DNA of 64,000 nt from Microbacterium kunmingense (GCF_023155745.1 NZ_JAKNUS010000009.1:86288-150287); one strand, 5' to 3'. Positions 42,641 to 51,230 are shown, counted from the first letter of the stretch. Numbers and translations are program-made. The notes: generated from the sequence alone by a model not told the origin.

Positions 42641-43924
42641 ATGACGCTCGGAACGGTGGGAACGCAGGTCGCCGACGCCCTCGGGATCGACCCGGCGGCG
42701 AGAGAGCGCATCGCCGAACCGACCGGATCGTTCCCCTGGGGCGCGCACCTCCCGGTCGGCACGCTCGCGACCGACAGCGTCGCGCTGGCCTCACTCGCGA
42801 TCGCTCTCCACGGCGGGCGGACAGGCGACGTGCGCGTCGATCGGGAGCGGGTTGCGGCGTCCTTCGGCAGCGAGCGGCTGCTGCGCATCCGCGGCGCGGC
42901 GCCGTCGGCATGGGCGCCGCTCTCGGGCTTCTGGCGCGCCGCAGACGGCTGGGTGCGCACGCATGCCAACTACCCGCATCACGAGCGGGCGCTGCGCACG
43001 CTGCTCGGTCTGCCGGAAGATGCGGGGACGGATGCCGCTGCCGCCGCCATCTCGGCGCGGTCGGCCGCGGAGCTCGAGGACGTCGCTGCCGAAAAGGGGG
43101 CGATCGTCGGCCGGGTGCGGACGCCCGAGGAATGGCTGGCGCACTCGCAGGGCCACCTCGTCGCCGCAGCGCCGATCATCGAGCGCCGGCGATGGGGACA
43201 TGCGGCACCGCGCACGGAGGGATTCCGGGTGCTCGACCTCACGCGCGTGATCGCCGGACCGATCGCCACGCGTGACCTCGCACTCGCCGGCGCCGAGGTG
43301 CTGCGGGTCGATTCCCCCGCCCTTCCCGAGACGGGATGGATCCACCTCGACACCGGGCAGGGCAAACGCTCGACCCTGCTCGATCTCGGCCGGTCGACCG
43401 ACCGCGAGACGTTCGAGGACCTCCTGTCCCGCGCGCACGTCGTCGTCACGGGATACCGCCCGGGGGCGCTGACGCGGTTCGGCCTCGATCCGGAGGACCT
43501 TGCCGAGCGGCATCCGGGGCTCGTCACCGCGTCGGTATCGGCGTGGGGACGGGACGGGCCCTGGGCCGAGCGACGCGGATTCGACAGCATCGTGCAGGCC
43601 GTGAGCGGCATCGCGATGGTCGAGAGCGCCGACGGCGACACCCCCGGCGCGCTCCCCGTTCAGGCCCTCGACCATGCGACGGGGCACTTGCTCGCCGCCG
43701 GGATCGTTTGGGCTCTCACGGCTCAGCGCGAGGAGGGCGGGTCGACCGACCTTCGGATGTCGCTCGCCCGGACCGCCCACGCGCTGTTGACATCGACCGA
43801 TCCGGCCACCGAACCGGGTCGGGTCGTCACGGCACCGCCACCGCTGGCGTTCCCCGGCGCGCCCGAGCGCTACCCCGTCGTCGGCGGCGAGTGGGGTGCG
43901 GATGGGCCGGTGTGGCTCGGCTGA
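42641..43924 (+). CDS. CoA transferase (CaiB/BaiF family)
   Basis: The 427-residue protein has the class III CoA-transferase core FRVLDLTRVIAGPIATRDLALAGAEVLRVD and LDTGQGKRSTLLDLG. It also shows VVVTGYRPGALTRFGLDPEDLAERHPGLVTASVSAWGRDGPWAERRGFDSIVQAVSGIA. The core starts only near residue 195; the N-terminal 190 residues hold a degenerate half-domain, so this is a variant in which the usual nucleophile region may be altered. ATG at 42641 follows CGGG without a strong ribosome site. Its last 55 bases overlap the convergent acetyltransferase gene. Confidence 0.85.
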   Translation: MTLGTVGTQVADALGIDPAARERIAEPTGSFPWGAHLPVGTLATDSVALASLAIALHGGRTGDVRVDRERVAASFGSERLLRIRGAAPSAWAPLSGFWRAADGWVRTHANYPHHERALRTLLGLPEDAGTDAAAAAISARSAAELEDVAAEKGAIVGRVRTPEEWLAHSQGHLVAAAPIIERRRWGHAAPRTEGFRVLDLTRVIAGPIATRDLALAGAEVLRVDSPALPETGWIHLDTGQGKRSTLLDLGRSTDRETFEDLLSRAHVVVTGYRPGALTRFGLDPEDLAERHPGLVTASVSAWGRDGPWAERRGFDSIVQAVSGIAMVESADGDTPGALPVQALDHATGHLLAAGIVWALTAQREEGGSTDLRMSLARTAHALLTSTDPATEPGRVVTAPPPLAFPGAPERYPVVGGEWGADGPVWLG

Positions 43925-44514
43925 TCGTCACGGCTGGGCGGGACGGTGATCCGCATCACGGTCTTGCTCTTGCCGATGTGGCGTTCGAAGGTGAAGCCGG
44001 CCCTCTCGAACATCGCCCGCGTGCCGTTGTGGAGGAACGAGGACGACGTCCGCTTGCCCGGGACGAGCTCGTTCGGAAACGACACGACCTCTCCCCCGCC
44101 CGCCTCGGCGATGAGAGTCAGCGCGCCGCCGAGCGCTTCCCGCGCAACACCCGAGCGTCGGTGGTCGCGGTCGACGAAGAAGCAGGTGATGCGCCAGGGC
44201 GCCGGACGCGTCTCGCCGGCGTCGTACTGCTTGCGATGGTAGATGTTGGGCAGGTCGTCGGGGCTTCCGTACTCGCACCAGGCGATCGCCGCGTCGCCGT
44301 CGAAGACGAGGGCCGCCTTCGCCACCCCCTCGTCGACGAGCCGCTTCTTGAAGGTCGGCCCGTCGTAGTCGGCCTTGACGGTGGCATCCGTGTCGCCATG
44401 GAAGTAGGAGCACCAGCACCCGCCCCACACGCCGTTGTGCTTCTGCGCGAGCGCGAGCCAGGCGGGATAGGTCTCCGGAGTGAGCGGCTTGATGACATGG
44501 CCGGTGGCAGTCAT
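43870..44514 (-). CDS. GNAT-family acetyltransferase
   Basis: The 214-residue protein begins MTATGHVIKPLTPETYPAWLALAQKHNGVWGGCWCSYFHGD. This start, with the WGGCWC motif, is found in a set of GNAT proteins of unknown substrate. The acetyl-CoA-binding core is ITCFFVDRDHRRSGVAREALGGALTLI near residue 110. The last 18 residues (SRDDQPSHTGPSAPHSPPTTG) are Pro/Ser-rich and coded by sequence antisense to the CoA transferase gene. Confidence 0.88.
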   Translation of the reverse strand: MTATGHVIKPLTPETYPAWLALAQKHNGVWGGCWCSYFHGDTDATVKADYDGPTFKKRLVDEGVAKAALVFDGDAAIAWCEYGSPDDLPNIYHRKQYDAGETRPAPWRITCFFVDRDHRRSGVAREALGGALTLIAEAGGGEVVSFPNELVPGKRTSSSFLHNGTRAMFERAGFTFERHIGKSKTVMRITVPPSRDDQPSHTGPSAPHSPPTTG

Positions 44515-44527
44515 GGCGCCGATGGTG

Positions 44528-45751
44528 TCACGGATAGGTCAGTTTCCGCAGCATCCATTCGGCCGGCCCACGGCGGCCGGCGCGCTCGAGGATGACGGCG
44601 AACACGACCGTGACGAGCCAGACACCCACGGCGTATAGAGCCACCGACCAGCTCGACAGGTCGTCGCCGAGCCCGAGCCCCCAGGCGCACAGCACGGGCG
44701 CGAAGAGCACCGACTGCGCGAGGTACGAGGTCAATGACCGCTTGCCCGTCGCCTGCAGGGCCCGCGCGACGGGGCCGGGGCCGGCGGGTCGGGCGCTCAG
44801 CCGGGCCGCGAGGAGCCCGAATGCCGCGACGTATCCGAGTCCGCCGAAGAGTCCGCCCAGGGTGTGGAGTCCGACGAACCCGGCGTCGAGGTCGCGGGAG
44901 AGCCCGAAGAGCCCGAGGTTCTGCGCCGCGAGGATCGCTCCCGTGCCCCAGCCGATCGAGATGCCGACGATCGCCGTGCGGCGAAGGAGCCGGCGGTGCG
45001 CGGCCGGGTTCTCGAGCACGCCGTGACGTGCGGCGAGGAACGCGATGAGCATCGCGGTGGGGACCACGAGTCCGAGGAACGCCGTCGCCGGGGTGAGGGC
45101 CACCCAGAATCCGAGGCGCAGCACAACGGAGAGGAGATACGACGGCTCGCCGTTGGGGTTCGGGATCGCCAGAGCGCCGGCGTCCGCCGCACCCGCGGGG
45201 AGAAGAGCCGCGACGAGCCCGGTCCCCGCCGCGGACACGAGAGCGAACATGCCGAGGAGGCTCACCAGGATGATGGCCCAGAGGCGGATGACCGCGTCGC
45301 GACGATCGAGGAAGAGCCAGCAGATCACCAGACCCGCCAGCCCGTACGCGCCGATGATGTCGCCGTACCAGAGCAGCAGCGCGTGCACGAAACCGAAGGC
45401 GATCATCCACAGGTGCCGTCGGCGCAGGAGTCGCCGGGCGTCGGCGTGCGACACGCCCGCCTGCTCTTGGCGGCGGTACAGCTGCACGATGCCGTAGCCG
45501 AAGAGGAAGGCGAACATCGGGTAGGAGCGCCCGTCGATCGCGATGATCGCGATCGTCTGCGCGAGGAGGTCGGCGGGTGACCCCTCGGCGGGGTGGGAGG
45601 CGATCACGCTCTTGTCGACCCCCCACAGATACCAGGGCGCATTCGCCACGGCGATGAACAGGAGCATGGCCCCGCGCGCGAGGTCGGGGGCGAGGAGGCG
45701 ACGGGTCAGCGACGTCGGAGCCGCAGAACGCGGCGGGGCGGCGTCGGTCAT
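44528..45751 (-). CDS. DUF418-domain membrane protein
   Basis: The 407-residue protein has about ten helices and the DUF418 build. It starts with an early APDLARGAMLLFIAVANAPWYLWG segment and the YPMFAFLFGYGIVQLYRRQ motif, and continues with LWMIAFGFVHALLLWYGDIIGAYGLAGLVICWLF. It ends with RALQATGKRSLTSYLAQSVLFAPVL and RAGRRGPAEWMLRKLTY. These are acyltransferase-like membrane proteins without established role. ATG at 45751 is chosen because residues before it (from 46015) are Arg/Pro-rich non-coding sequence. The 268 bases 45752-46019 hold no recognisable gene. Confidence 0.88.
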   Translation of the reverse strand: MTDAAPPRSAAPTSLTRRLLAPDLARGAMLLFIAVANAPWYLWGVDKSVIASHPAEGSPADLLAQTIAIIAIDGRSYPMFAFLFGYGIVQLYRRQEQAGVSHADARRLLRRRHLWMIAFGFVHALLLWYGDIIGAYGLAGLVICWLFLDRRDAVIRLWAIILVSLLGMFALVSAAGTGLVAALLPAGAADAGALAIPNPNGEPSYLLSVVLRLGFWVALTPATAFLGLVVPTAMLIAFLAARHGVLENPAAHRRLLRRTAIVGISIGWGTGAILAAQNLGLFGLSRDLDAGFVGLHTLGGLFGGLGYVAAFGLLAARLSARPAGPGPVARALQATGKRSLTSYLAQSVLFAPVLCAWGLGLGDDLSSWSVALYAVGVWLVTVVFAVILERAGRRGPAEWMLRKLTYP

Positions 45752-46019
45752 GCCCTCAGGATCGCCGGAGCGCGCCACCGCGCACCTCCCCCGGGCGGCG
45801 GATTTCCTCGGTGGTCCCTCAATCTCCAGAACGAAAAAGGCCGGGATAGTCGAGCACCACACCCTCGTCGTCGTCGATGGTGCCGCTCGGGATCGTTCAC
45901 GACGTAGTGCGTGCGTTCGAGGGCCACACGCCGCGAGGGCAGGTTCCCACCATGTCGGCATGGGCGCCCCTCCTTGACTGTGGTGCGCCTTCATCAAGGC
46001 GGAGCGTCCGTCCATCGTG

Positions 46020-47252
46020 TCACGCCAGCCTGGACATCACCCCGGCGGGCAGGCGGACCGGAGTGAGAACCGCGACCGGAGTGAAGGGACGACCGTTGAA
46101 GCGCGTCGCCGTCACCGACGTGTACGCACCCATCACCGGGCTCACGAGCAGGTCGCCGACGGCGAGGGCGGGAAGGTCGCACTCCCGGGCGATGACGTCG
46201 GCCGAGTCGCACGTCGGGCCGGCGAGGGTGGCGGTGCGGCGGGGCGACGCAGAACCGTGAAGGTCTCTCTCGGCGAAAACGAGCGGATGCACCCCCTCGG
46301 TGAGCACATTCGAGTACGAGCCGTACAGCCCGTCGTCGAGGTAGTACCAGCGCCCGTCGGGACGATCGGCGACCCCGTCGACGCTCGTGACCAGAAGTGC
46401 GGATTCCGCGACGAGCACGCGACCGGGTTCGGCGAGAATCCGGTAGCGCTCCGCGAGCGGGGCGAGCACCGGGCGGATCGCGCGAGCGATCTCCTCGAGG
46501 TCGGCGACCGGCCGGTTGTAGGCGACGGGGAAGCCGCCGCCGATGTCGAGCAGCGTGAACCGGCGGCCCCGTGCGACCTCAAGTCGCTGCATCAGGGCGT
46601 CGGTCTCGCGGATCGCGGCGGCGAAGCGCGCGGGGTCGTCGAGCTGACTGCCGACGTGGAAGCTGAATCCGGCGACGTCGAGGCCGACGGCGTCGGCACG
46701 GGCGACGAGCTCTTCGGCCCGCTCGGCGCTGACGCCGAACTTGCTCGACAGGTCGCTTCCGGCGTGCGGGCTGCGGTAGGCGAGCCGCACCAGCAGGTCC
46801 ACCCCGGGCACCCCGACGCGACGGAACTTCTCGAGCTCGGCCTCGTTGTCGATGACGAACGTGCGGATGCCGGCGGCGAGCGCCTCGCTGATCTCGGCGT
46901 CCTTCTTGATGGGGTGGGTGTGGATCACGCGCGCTCGCGCAGAGCCGCCGTCGAGAACACCGTGGTCGTCGAGGAGGGCGATCTCCTCGCCTGATGCGAC
47001 ATCGAAGTCGCATCCTGCCTCGGCGAGCGCCGCGATGACCGCCGGGTGCGCACAGGCCTTCACCGCGTAGTGGAACCGCACGAACGGCAGGGCATCGCGC
47101 AGCCGCGTGTACTGCCGCACGACGATCGACGGGTCGAGCAGCAGCACCGGGGTTCCGTGCAGCGCGATGGCGGCGCGCGCGGCATCCGTCTTCATCGCCG
47201 TCGCGCACTCGCGTCGGCGGCGCTCGATCAAAGTGGTGACCGTCTCGTTCAT
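46020..47252 (-). CDS. PLP-dependent ornithine/diaminopimelate-type decarboxylase (fold type III)
   Basis: The 410-residue enzyme has the PLP lysine in VRFHYAVKACAHPAVI near residue 62, GCDFDVASGEEIALL, FSFHVGSQLDDPARF, and the glycine loop LLDIGGGFPVAYN. The second-subunit Cys is in GPTCDSADVIA and the C-terminal Tyr in GAYTSV. This is the alanine-racemase-fold decarboxylase group (ornithine, lysine, arginine or diaminopimelate). CDSADVI and the length resemble ornithine-decarboxylase-like members more than LysA. ATG at 47252 overlaps the preceding stop by one base. It is co-translated with a membrane protein of unknown function. Confidence 0.88.
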   Translation of the reverse strand: MNETVTTLIERRRRECATAMKTDAARAAIALHGTPVLLLDPSIVVRQYTRLRDALPFVRFHYAVKACAHPAVIAALAEAGCDFDVASGEEIALLDDHGVLDGGSARARVIHTHPIKKDAEISEALAAGIRTFVIDNEAELEKFRRVGVPGVDLLVRLAYRSPHAGSDLSSKFGVSAERAEELVARADAVGLDVAGFSFHVGSQLDDPARFAAAIRETDALMQRLEVARGRRFTLLDIGGGFPVAYNRPVADLEEIARAIRPVLAPLAERYRILAEPGRVLVAESALLVTSVDGVADRPDGRWYYLDDGLYGSYSNVLTEGVHPLVFAERDLHGSASPRRTATLAGPTCDSADVIARECDLPALAVGDLLVSPVMGAYTSVTATRFNGRPFTPVAVLTPVRLPAGVMSRLA

Positions 47253-47776
47253 CAGGCCTCCTTCGGGTGCGCGGGGCGGAGGCGGGTCTTGGTGGTGAGG
47301 ACGAAGCTCGTCGCCGCCATGGCGTAGAAGACGAGGTCGGCGAGGATCTTGCCGGCGAGCAGTCCCCAGAACGGGTCGGGGATGAGCCAGACGCACAGCG
47401 AGATCGCCGCGGGGCGCACGACGAAGGAGTCCACCAGCTCGGCCGCGCCGAACTCGGCGACGAGGAGGACGAGCGTGAGGCTGAGGGCGCGCACGCCGCG
47501 ACGCCCGAGCCGCCGCTGCTCGAGGAGCACGATCGTCGCGAGCACGGCGTAGAACCCCAGGCTCTCGCCGATGATCGCCGCGATCGCGACGGCGACGGGA
47601 TGGGTGATCGACTGGAGCACCAGCAGTCCGAGGAGGAGCAGGGTGGCCGTACCGATGATCTCGGCGAGCAGATAACGGCGGATCCAGAACCGGATGCCGC
47701 GGCGCGGCGTCGTGATCGCCGCGGGCAGCACGACGGCGGCGACGTCGGGTGCGACGGGTGGGGCTGCTGCGGACAT
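47252..47776 (-). CDS. Membrane protein paired with the decarboxylase
   Basis: The 174-residue product has an Ala/Pro-rich start and four to five helices: YLLAEIIGTATLLLLGLLVLQSI, HPVAVAIAAIIGESLGFYAVLATIVLL, LSLTLVLLVAEFGAAELV and FWGLLAGKILADLVFYAMAATSFVL. A glutamate lies inside the first helix (AEIIGT) and another in IIGESLG. No family was recognised with confidence. GtrA-like or a transporter for the amine product are possible. The hairpin at 47778-47807 directly precedes its start. Confidence 0.7.
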   Translation of the reverse strand: MSAAAPPVAPDVAAVVLPAAITTPRRGIRFWIRRYLLAEIIGTATLLLLGLLVLQSITHPVAVAIAAIIGESLGFYAVLATIVLLEQRRLGRRGVRALSLTLVLLVAEFGAAELVDSFVVRPAAISLCVWLIPDPFWGLLAGKILADLVFYAMAATSFVLTTKTRLRPAHPKEA

Positions 47777-47777
47777 C

Positions 47778-47807
47778 GGTGCCCTCCTCCCCGTGAGAGA
47801 GGGCACC
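47778..47807 (-). promoter_or_regulatory. Leader hairpin that sequesters the ribosome site of the decarboxylase operon
   Basis: On the transcript, GGTGCCCTC (47807-47799) pairs perfectly with GAGGGCACC (47786-47778). The 12-base loop and the 3' arm contain GGGGAGGAGGG, the only good Shine-Dalgarno sequence, and the start codon begins one base after the stem. Folding would hide the ribosome site, so translation could be switched by this structure. No known riboswitch class was recognised. Confidence 0.5.
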
Positions 47808-47847
47808 GCGGCGGCGGTGATACCCCGGGGCGTGATCGGCCCGGTTG

Positions 47848-48600
47848 TCAGGCTCCGGTGAAGAGGTGCTCGAGCACCTGCGCGACACCCTCGTCGGCCG
47901 ACGCGGGTGCGGTGCGGTCGGCGATGTCGCGCACCGACGGATGGGCACCGGCCATCGCGTAGCTGGTGCCCGCCCACGAGAGCATCGGGATGTCGTTGGG
48001 CATGTCGCCGAAGGCGATGACCTCGGCCGGGTCGACCCCGAGGCGCTCGCAAAGGGTCTGCAGCGCGCTCGCCTTCGTCACACCCGGGGCGCTGATCTCG
48101 GCGAGGCCCGGCATCGTCCAGGTGACGGTCGCGGCCTCGCCGACCACGGCCGAGACCCGGTCGTGGAGGAGGTCGGCGTCGACATCGGGGTCGCGGACGA
48201 AAAGCTTCACCGCCGGGTCGGTCCAGATCTCCTCCAGGGGGCCGCGCGGGGCATCATCGACGGCGGTGCGTGCGGCGAAGCGCGGGTCGAGGCGGATGCC
48301 GTCGGCGCATTCGATCGCGAAGCGGGCGCCGGGGAGTTCTGCCGAGATGGCGGCGGTGAGGGCGAGCCCGTCGGCGGCGGCGATGCCGGCGAGGGAGATG
48401 ATCTCGCGCGACCGGGCGTTGTAGGTGATGGCGCCGTTCGAGACGATCGCCATGCCGTGGTTTCCGACGTGGGGCCAGAAACCGGTCATCCACCGGAGCG
48501 GGCGACCGGTGACGAAGACGACGGCGACACCCGCCCCGTCGAGGCGCCGGAGCACATCGGCGGTGTAGCCCGGAAGCTCGAGGGTGCCGTCCGGCACGAA
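47848..48600 (-). pseudogene. HAD-superfamily (Cof-type) phosphatase, 5' end lost at island boundary
   Basis: The frame encodes the body of a Cof-type sugar-phosphatase: GTLELPGYTADVLRRLDGAGVAVVFVTGRPLRWM, AIVSNGAITYN, and the motif IV region VIAFGDMPNDIPMLSWAGTSYAM, ending QVLEHLFTGA. Motif I (DLDGTL), which carries the nucleophilic Asp, should lie directly before VPDGTLELPG. Instead the frame continues into unrelated sequence upstream of 48600 (VLVSQHEF). The promoter and first 10-15 codons have been replaced, so the enzyme should be inactive. The break marks the left end of the mosaic region. Confidence 0.8.
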
Positions 48601-48603
48601 TTC

Positions 48604-49476
48604 ATGTTGGGACACCAGGACCACCAGAAGGTAGAGGACTTCCTTGCCACTGCGCCGGCGGGTGTGGGTGCGATCACGCTTCACAGCACCTACGCGAAGC
48701 ACCAGCAGACGGTGGGAGAAGCTGCACGCGAACTCGGGCTGGATGTGCTTTACGACCCTCGAACTGAACGCCTTGCATACGAGGATCCGAACGGCGCGAC
48801 TCGAAAGCTTCCCGGTTGGACGGGTATCCCGTACGACGTCGATCGGCTCGCCGGTGACGCGTCACAACGGTCGGCCTTGGTTGAGCGTGTCCTTGGCGGT
48901 CACCCGGAAGTTGCCACGATTATCACGCCGCCGGCGTTCCTAGTCACCGACAAGCGATCCGCGAACCTGAATGCCAACCTCGCAGAAGAGGCTCGCATGC
49001 GGAGCGACCGCCCGGTGCGCGCCAAGCTCCTCGTAGGCAGTCGCGTCCCGTGGGCTGTTCTTGAAGAACTTGCGGACGAGTACGCAAGCGCAGGCATCGA
49101 CGCACTCGACTTGCGAGTAACGCCCCTGGATGGCGAGTACGACGGTGCCAACAAGATCAAGTATCTGTTCTCACTCGCCGACCTGTTTCGCGAGCACGGC
49201 ATGCACGTTGTGCTCGGTAGTTCAGGAAACATTGGTCAGGTCGCCTACGCGCTCGGGCACGCCCGCAATCGTCTGCCAATCGGGCCGGGCCCCTCTTCGT
49301 ATATGGCGGATGAGCCGACGCCGGACCGCCGGCTCAAGCTGGATGCCGCCTTAGTGGTAATAGAAGAAGTACCAAGCCCCGGGGGTTGTCTGTTGATAAG
49401 GGCCCGTCAGGTGTCCAGACCGCTGCATCAGACGACGGTTCTCCTCGCAGAGAGCTTGCGTCGCGTTGTTGTATGA
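48604..49476 (+). CDS. Protein of unknown function, disrupted at its 3' end (and possibly 5')
   Basis: From ATG at 48604 the frame gives MLGHQDHQKVEDFLATAPAG, then a well-formed alternating strand-helix pattern (GAITLHSTY, LGLDVLYDPRT, ATIITPPAF, AKLLVGSRV, ALDLRVTPLDGEYDGANKIKYLFSLADLF, HVVLGSSGNIGQVAYALGHARN) suggestive of a TIM-barrel-like fold. I recognise no family. No ribosome site is seen because the start abuts the junction at 48600. Coding character ends near 49347; the last about 40 codons read antisense through the small secreted protein gene. Codon use is less GC-rich than in the genes to the left. Confidence 0.5.
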   Translation: MLGHQDHQKVEDFLATAPAGVGAITLHSTYAKHQQTVGEAARELGLDVLYDPRTERLAYEDPNGATRKLPGWTGIPYDVDRLAGDASQRSALVERVLGGHPEVATIITPPAFLVTDKRSANLNANLAEEARMRSDRPVRAKLLVGSRVPWAVLEELADEYASAGIDALDLRVTPLDGEYDGANKIKYLFSLADLFREHGMHVVLGSSGNIGQVAYALGHARNRLPIGPGPSSYMADEPTPDRRLKLDAALVVIEEVPSPGGCLLIRARQVSRPLHQTTVLLAESLRRVVV

Positions 49477-49581
49477 CCCGCCTGTGTGAGCAGAGGCGGG
49501 TAGCGCGACCAGGCCGCTAATAGCGATGGCGCCAGCGATTCCGGCCGATATGACTTTGAATGAGTGCTTCCCAAGTGACAT
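49351..49581 (-). CDS. Small secreted peptide (76 aa precursor)
   Basis: ATG at 49581 follows GGGAGG at ideal spacing. The precursor starts MSLGKHSFKVISAGIAGAIA with a hydrophobic core and an AxA signal-peptidase site (LPASAH), giving a mature peptide of about 46 residues. The mature peptide contains TQALCEENRRLMQRSGHLTG and an aromatic tail WYFFYYH. A single Cys is present. Export is clear; function is unknown. It is divergent from the sortase gene. Confidence 0.7.
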   Translation of the reverse strand: MSLGKHSFKVISAGIAGAIAISGLVALPASAHTGGSYNNATQALCEENRRLMQRSGHLTGPYQQTTPGAWYFFYYH

Positions 49582-49736
49582 TGTTTCCTCCCTTGGGTGC
49601 GAAGATACGCGTGGCCTGTCATCCCGTCTGTCGGCTTTTTGGGGGACAAATATGTGACTGGGAATCATCAACTTGAAGTCGACGGACACCCGCTGGACGT
49701 AGCGAACTGTGGGTACCTCTGAAAGGATCGACGGGC

Positions 49737-50534
49737 ATGGACACCGTAGCTGAACCATCGACCGCCACCAGAAGAGGCGGTCGCAGGAGGGCGCACGCAG
49801 CACGCGTTTCCATAGTGGTCGTCGTGGGGGAGATCCTGATCACCCTTGGCGTGCTCGCGTTGCTATACGTGGCATGGCAGATGTGGATTGGCGACATCAT
49901 CTACGCAGCCCAAGCCCGCGAAGAAGGTCAAGCACTCTCCGAACAGTGGGCGGCAGAGTACAGCGCCGCAAACCCGACTCCGGTCGATTCGGCGCCTATG
50001 GAAGATGCCGCACCGCCGCAGCCTCTCGAACCGCCCCTCCTAGAACAGCCGGCAGACGCTGAAACATTCGCTTCAATCCGCATTCCCCGGTTCGGAGCTG
50101 ACTATGTTTTCGAGGTCGCTGGAGGGACGTCCCGCGCTCGTACTCTCGACACGGTTCGGGTGGGGCATTACGACGGCTCTGAGATGCCAGGGCAGGTCGG
50201 GAACTTCGCCCTTGCTGCGCACCGCACCACGTTCGGTGCACCCTTCAATCGGATCGCAGATTTGAAGGTCGGTGACGCGATCGTGATCGAAACACGCGAC
50301 GGTTGGTACACCTATCGGTTCCGGAACCATCAGTACGTGGTTCCCACTCAGGTCGACGTCCTTCTCGATGTTCCGCAGAAGCCCGATGTCCCTGCCGAGG
50401 GCCGCTACCTAACCATGACGAGCTGCAGCCCCATCGGCTCCCTCGCCGAACGCATCGTTGCCTACAGTGTTTTCGAGAACTACACGCCCCGAGCCGAGGG
50501 TGAGCCCACTTCTCTTGCTTCAGTCACCTCGTGA
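49737..50534 (+). CDS. Class E sortase
   Basis: The 265-residue protein has a basic N-terminus, one transmembrane anchor (VVVVGEILITLGVLALLYVAWQMWI), a Pro/Glu linker, and a sortase domain. Catalytic residues are His162 (ALAAHRTTF), Cys230 (TMTSCSPIG) and Arg239 (SLAERIVAY). Class E sortases of GC-rich actinobacteria attach LAXTG-type proteins to the cell wall. No substrate with a sorting signal is visible in the window. ATG at 49737 follows GAAAGGA. Confidence 0.92.
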   Translation: MDTVAEPSTATRRGGRRRAHAARVSIVVVVGEILITLGVLALLYVAWQMWIGDIIYAAQAREEGQALSEQWAAEYSAANPTPVDSAPMEDAAPPQPLEPPLLEQPADAETFASIRIPRFGADYVFEVAGGTSRARTLDTVRVGHYDGSEMPGQVGNFALAAHRTTFGAPFNRIADLKVGDAIVIETRDGWYTYRFRNHQYVVPTQVDVLLDVPQKPDVPAEGRYLTMTSCSPIGSLAERIVAYSVFENYTPRAEGEPTSLASVTS

Positions 50535-50666
50535 TGGATCCGCCAAAGAGAGCCCCTACAGATCACGAGCTGCCCTGAGAAAAGGCCTCTGATCGGGTGA
50601 GTGCTGTCCCGGCGGATTCGCGACCGGCTAATGCAAGGGACGCGGCCTCCCTCTTACGATGGGCAA

Positions 50667-51029
50667 ATGAGGGCCCTCGACGAACGACGTTCCTCCGCCC
50701 GGCCGACGACGGTCATGCTGATCGGAGTATTGGTCGTGACTCTGGTCGCGCTCGTCGCGGTCGGCTTGATCTGGTGGGTCGCCGTGCCGGTTGGGCCAGA
50801 GGCTTGTTCTCTCGTGTTGCCAGGCCCGCGAAACTGCTTCATTCATGATCGGCTGGCCGCTGCAACCGTTTGGACTGTGGTCATCGCACTCGCGTATCTC
50901 GCCGCGATCGTTGCGACTGTGCTTCTCTCCCGGCGGTGGCCCAGGGTCGTCGGCGCGGGGATCGTTGTGCTGCTGGTGTTGGGTGTCGCAGGGTTCGTTG
51001 CTGCAGCCTGGATCCCTGCACTCGCGTGA
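50667..51029 (+). CDS. Small three-helix membrane protein
   Basis: The 120-residue product from ATG at 50667 begins MRALDERRSSARPTTVMLIG. It has three helices (VMLIGVLVVTLVALVAVGLIWWV, ATVWTVVIALAYLAAIVATVLL and VVGAGIVVLLVLGVAGFVAAAWI). Two cysteines lie in the external loop (EACSLVLPGPRNCF), probably a disulfide. No family is recognised. The 20 extra codons from an upstream in-frame start are unlikely to be real. Confidence 0.65.
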   Translation: MRALDERRSSARPTTVMLIGVLVVTLVALVAVGLIWWVAVPVGPEACSLVLPGPRNCFIHDRLAAATVWTVVIALAYLAAIVATVLLSRRWPRVVGAGIVVLLVLGVAGFVAAAWIPALA

Positions 51030-51052
51030 GAGACGGGCCCAACTGCAAGGGG

Positions 51053-51230
51053 TCAACGGGTTCGTCTTGAGGTGTAGTCAAGGAAAGTGGCGCCGGCGTT
51101 GCGGCGGTGTTTGTCGGTGACGTTGTAGCTGTAGTTGAGCGAGTCGGCGACGACGGGCGCGGGTAGCTCGAGCACGAGGGCGCGCATCGCGGCGTTTCGT
51201 GCGCCGCGGAGGTCGATTCCGGCGTCGCGG
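51053..51230 (-). pseudogene. C-terminal fragment of a tyrosine recombinase/integrase, cut by an IS element
   Basis: The reverse strand up to the IS edge reads AGIDLRGARNAAMRALVLEL, PAPVVADSLNYSYNVTDKHR and RNAGATFLDYTSRRTR, then stop. This resembles the C-terminal end of actinobacterial integrase-like recombinases, which carry ALVLxLPAPVVAxxLGYxxxTxxxHxxxAGxxWxxY. The catalytic Arg and His boxes lie upstream and are missing; the remaining frame enters the IS terminal repeat at 51230. Confidence 0.6.

Noticed and set aside
44511..45626. 371-codon minus frame overlapping the DUF418 gene
   Set aside because: Arg/Pro/Gly-rich alternative frame of a clear membrane protein gene on the same strand.
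45752..46019. Possible gene fragment LPSRRVALERTHYVVNDPER on the minus strand
   Set aside because: Short, without start or recognisable domain; could be a relic but evidence is too weak.
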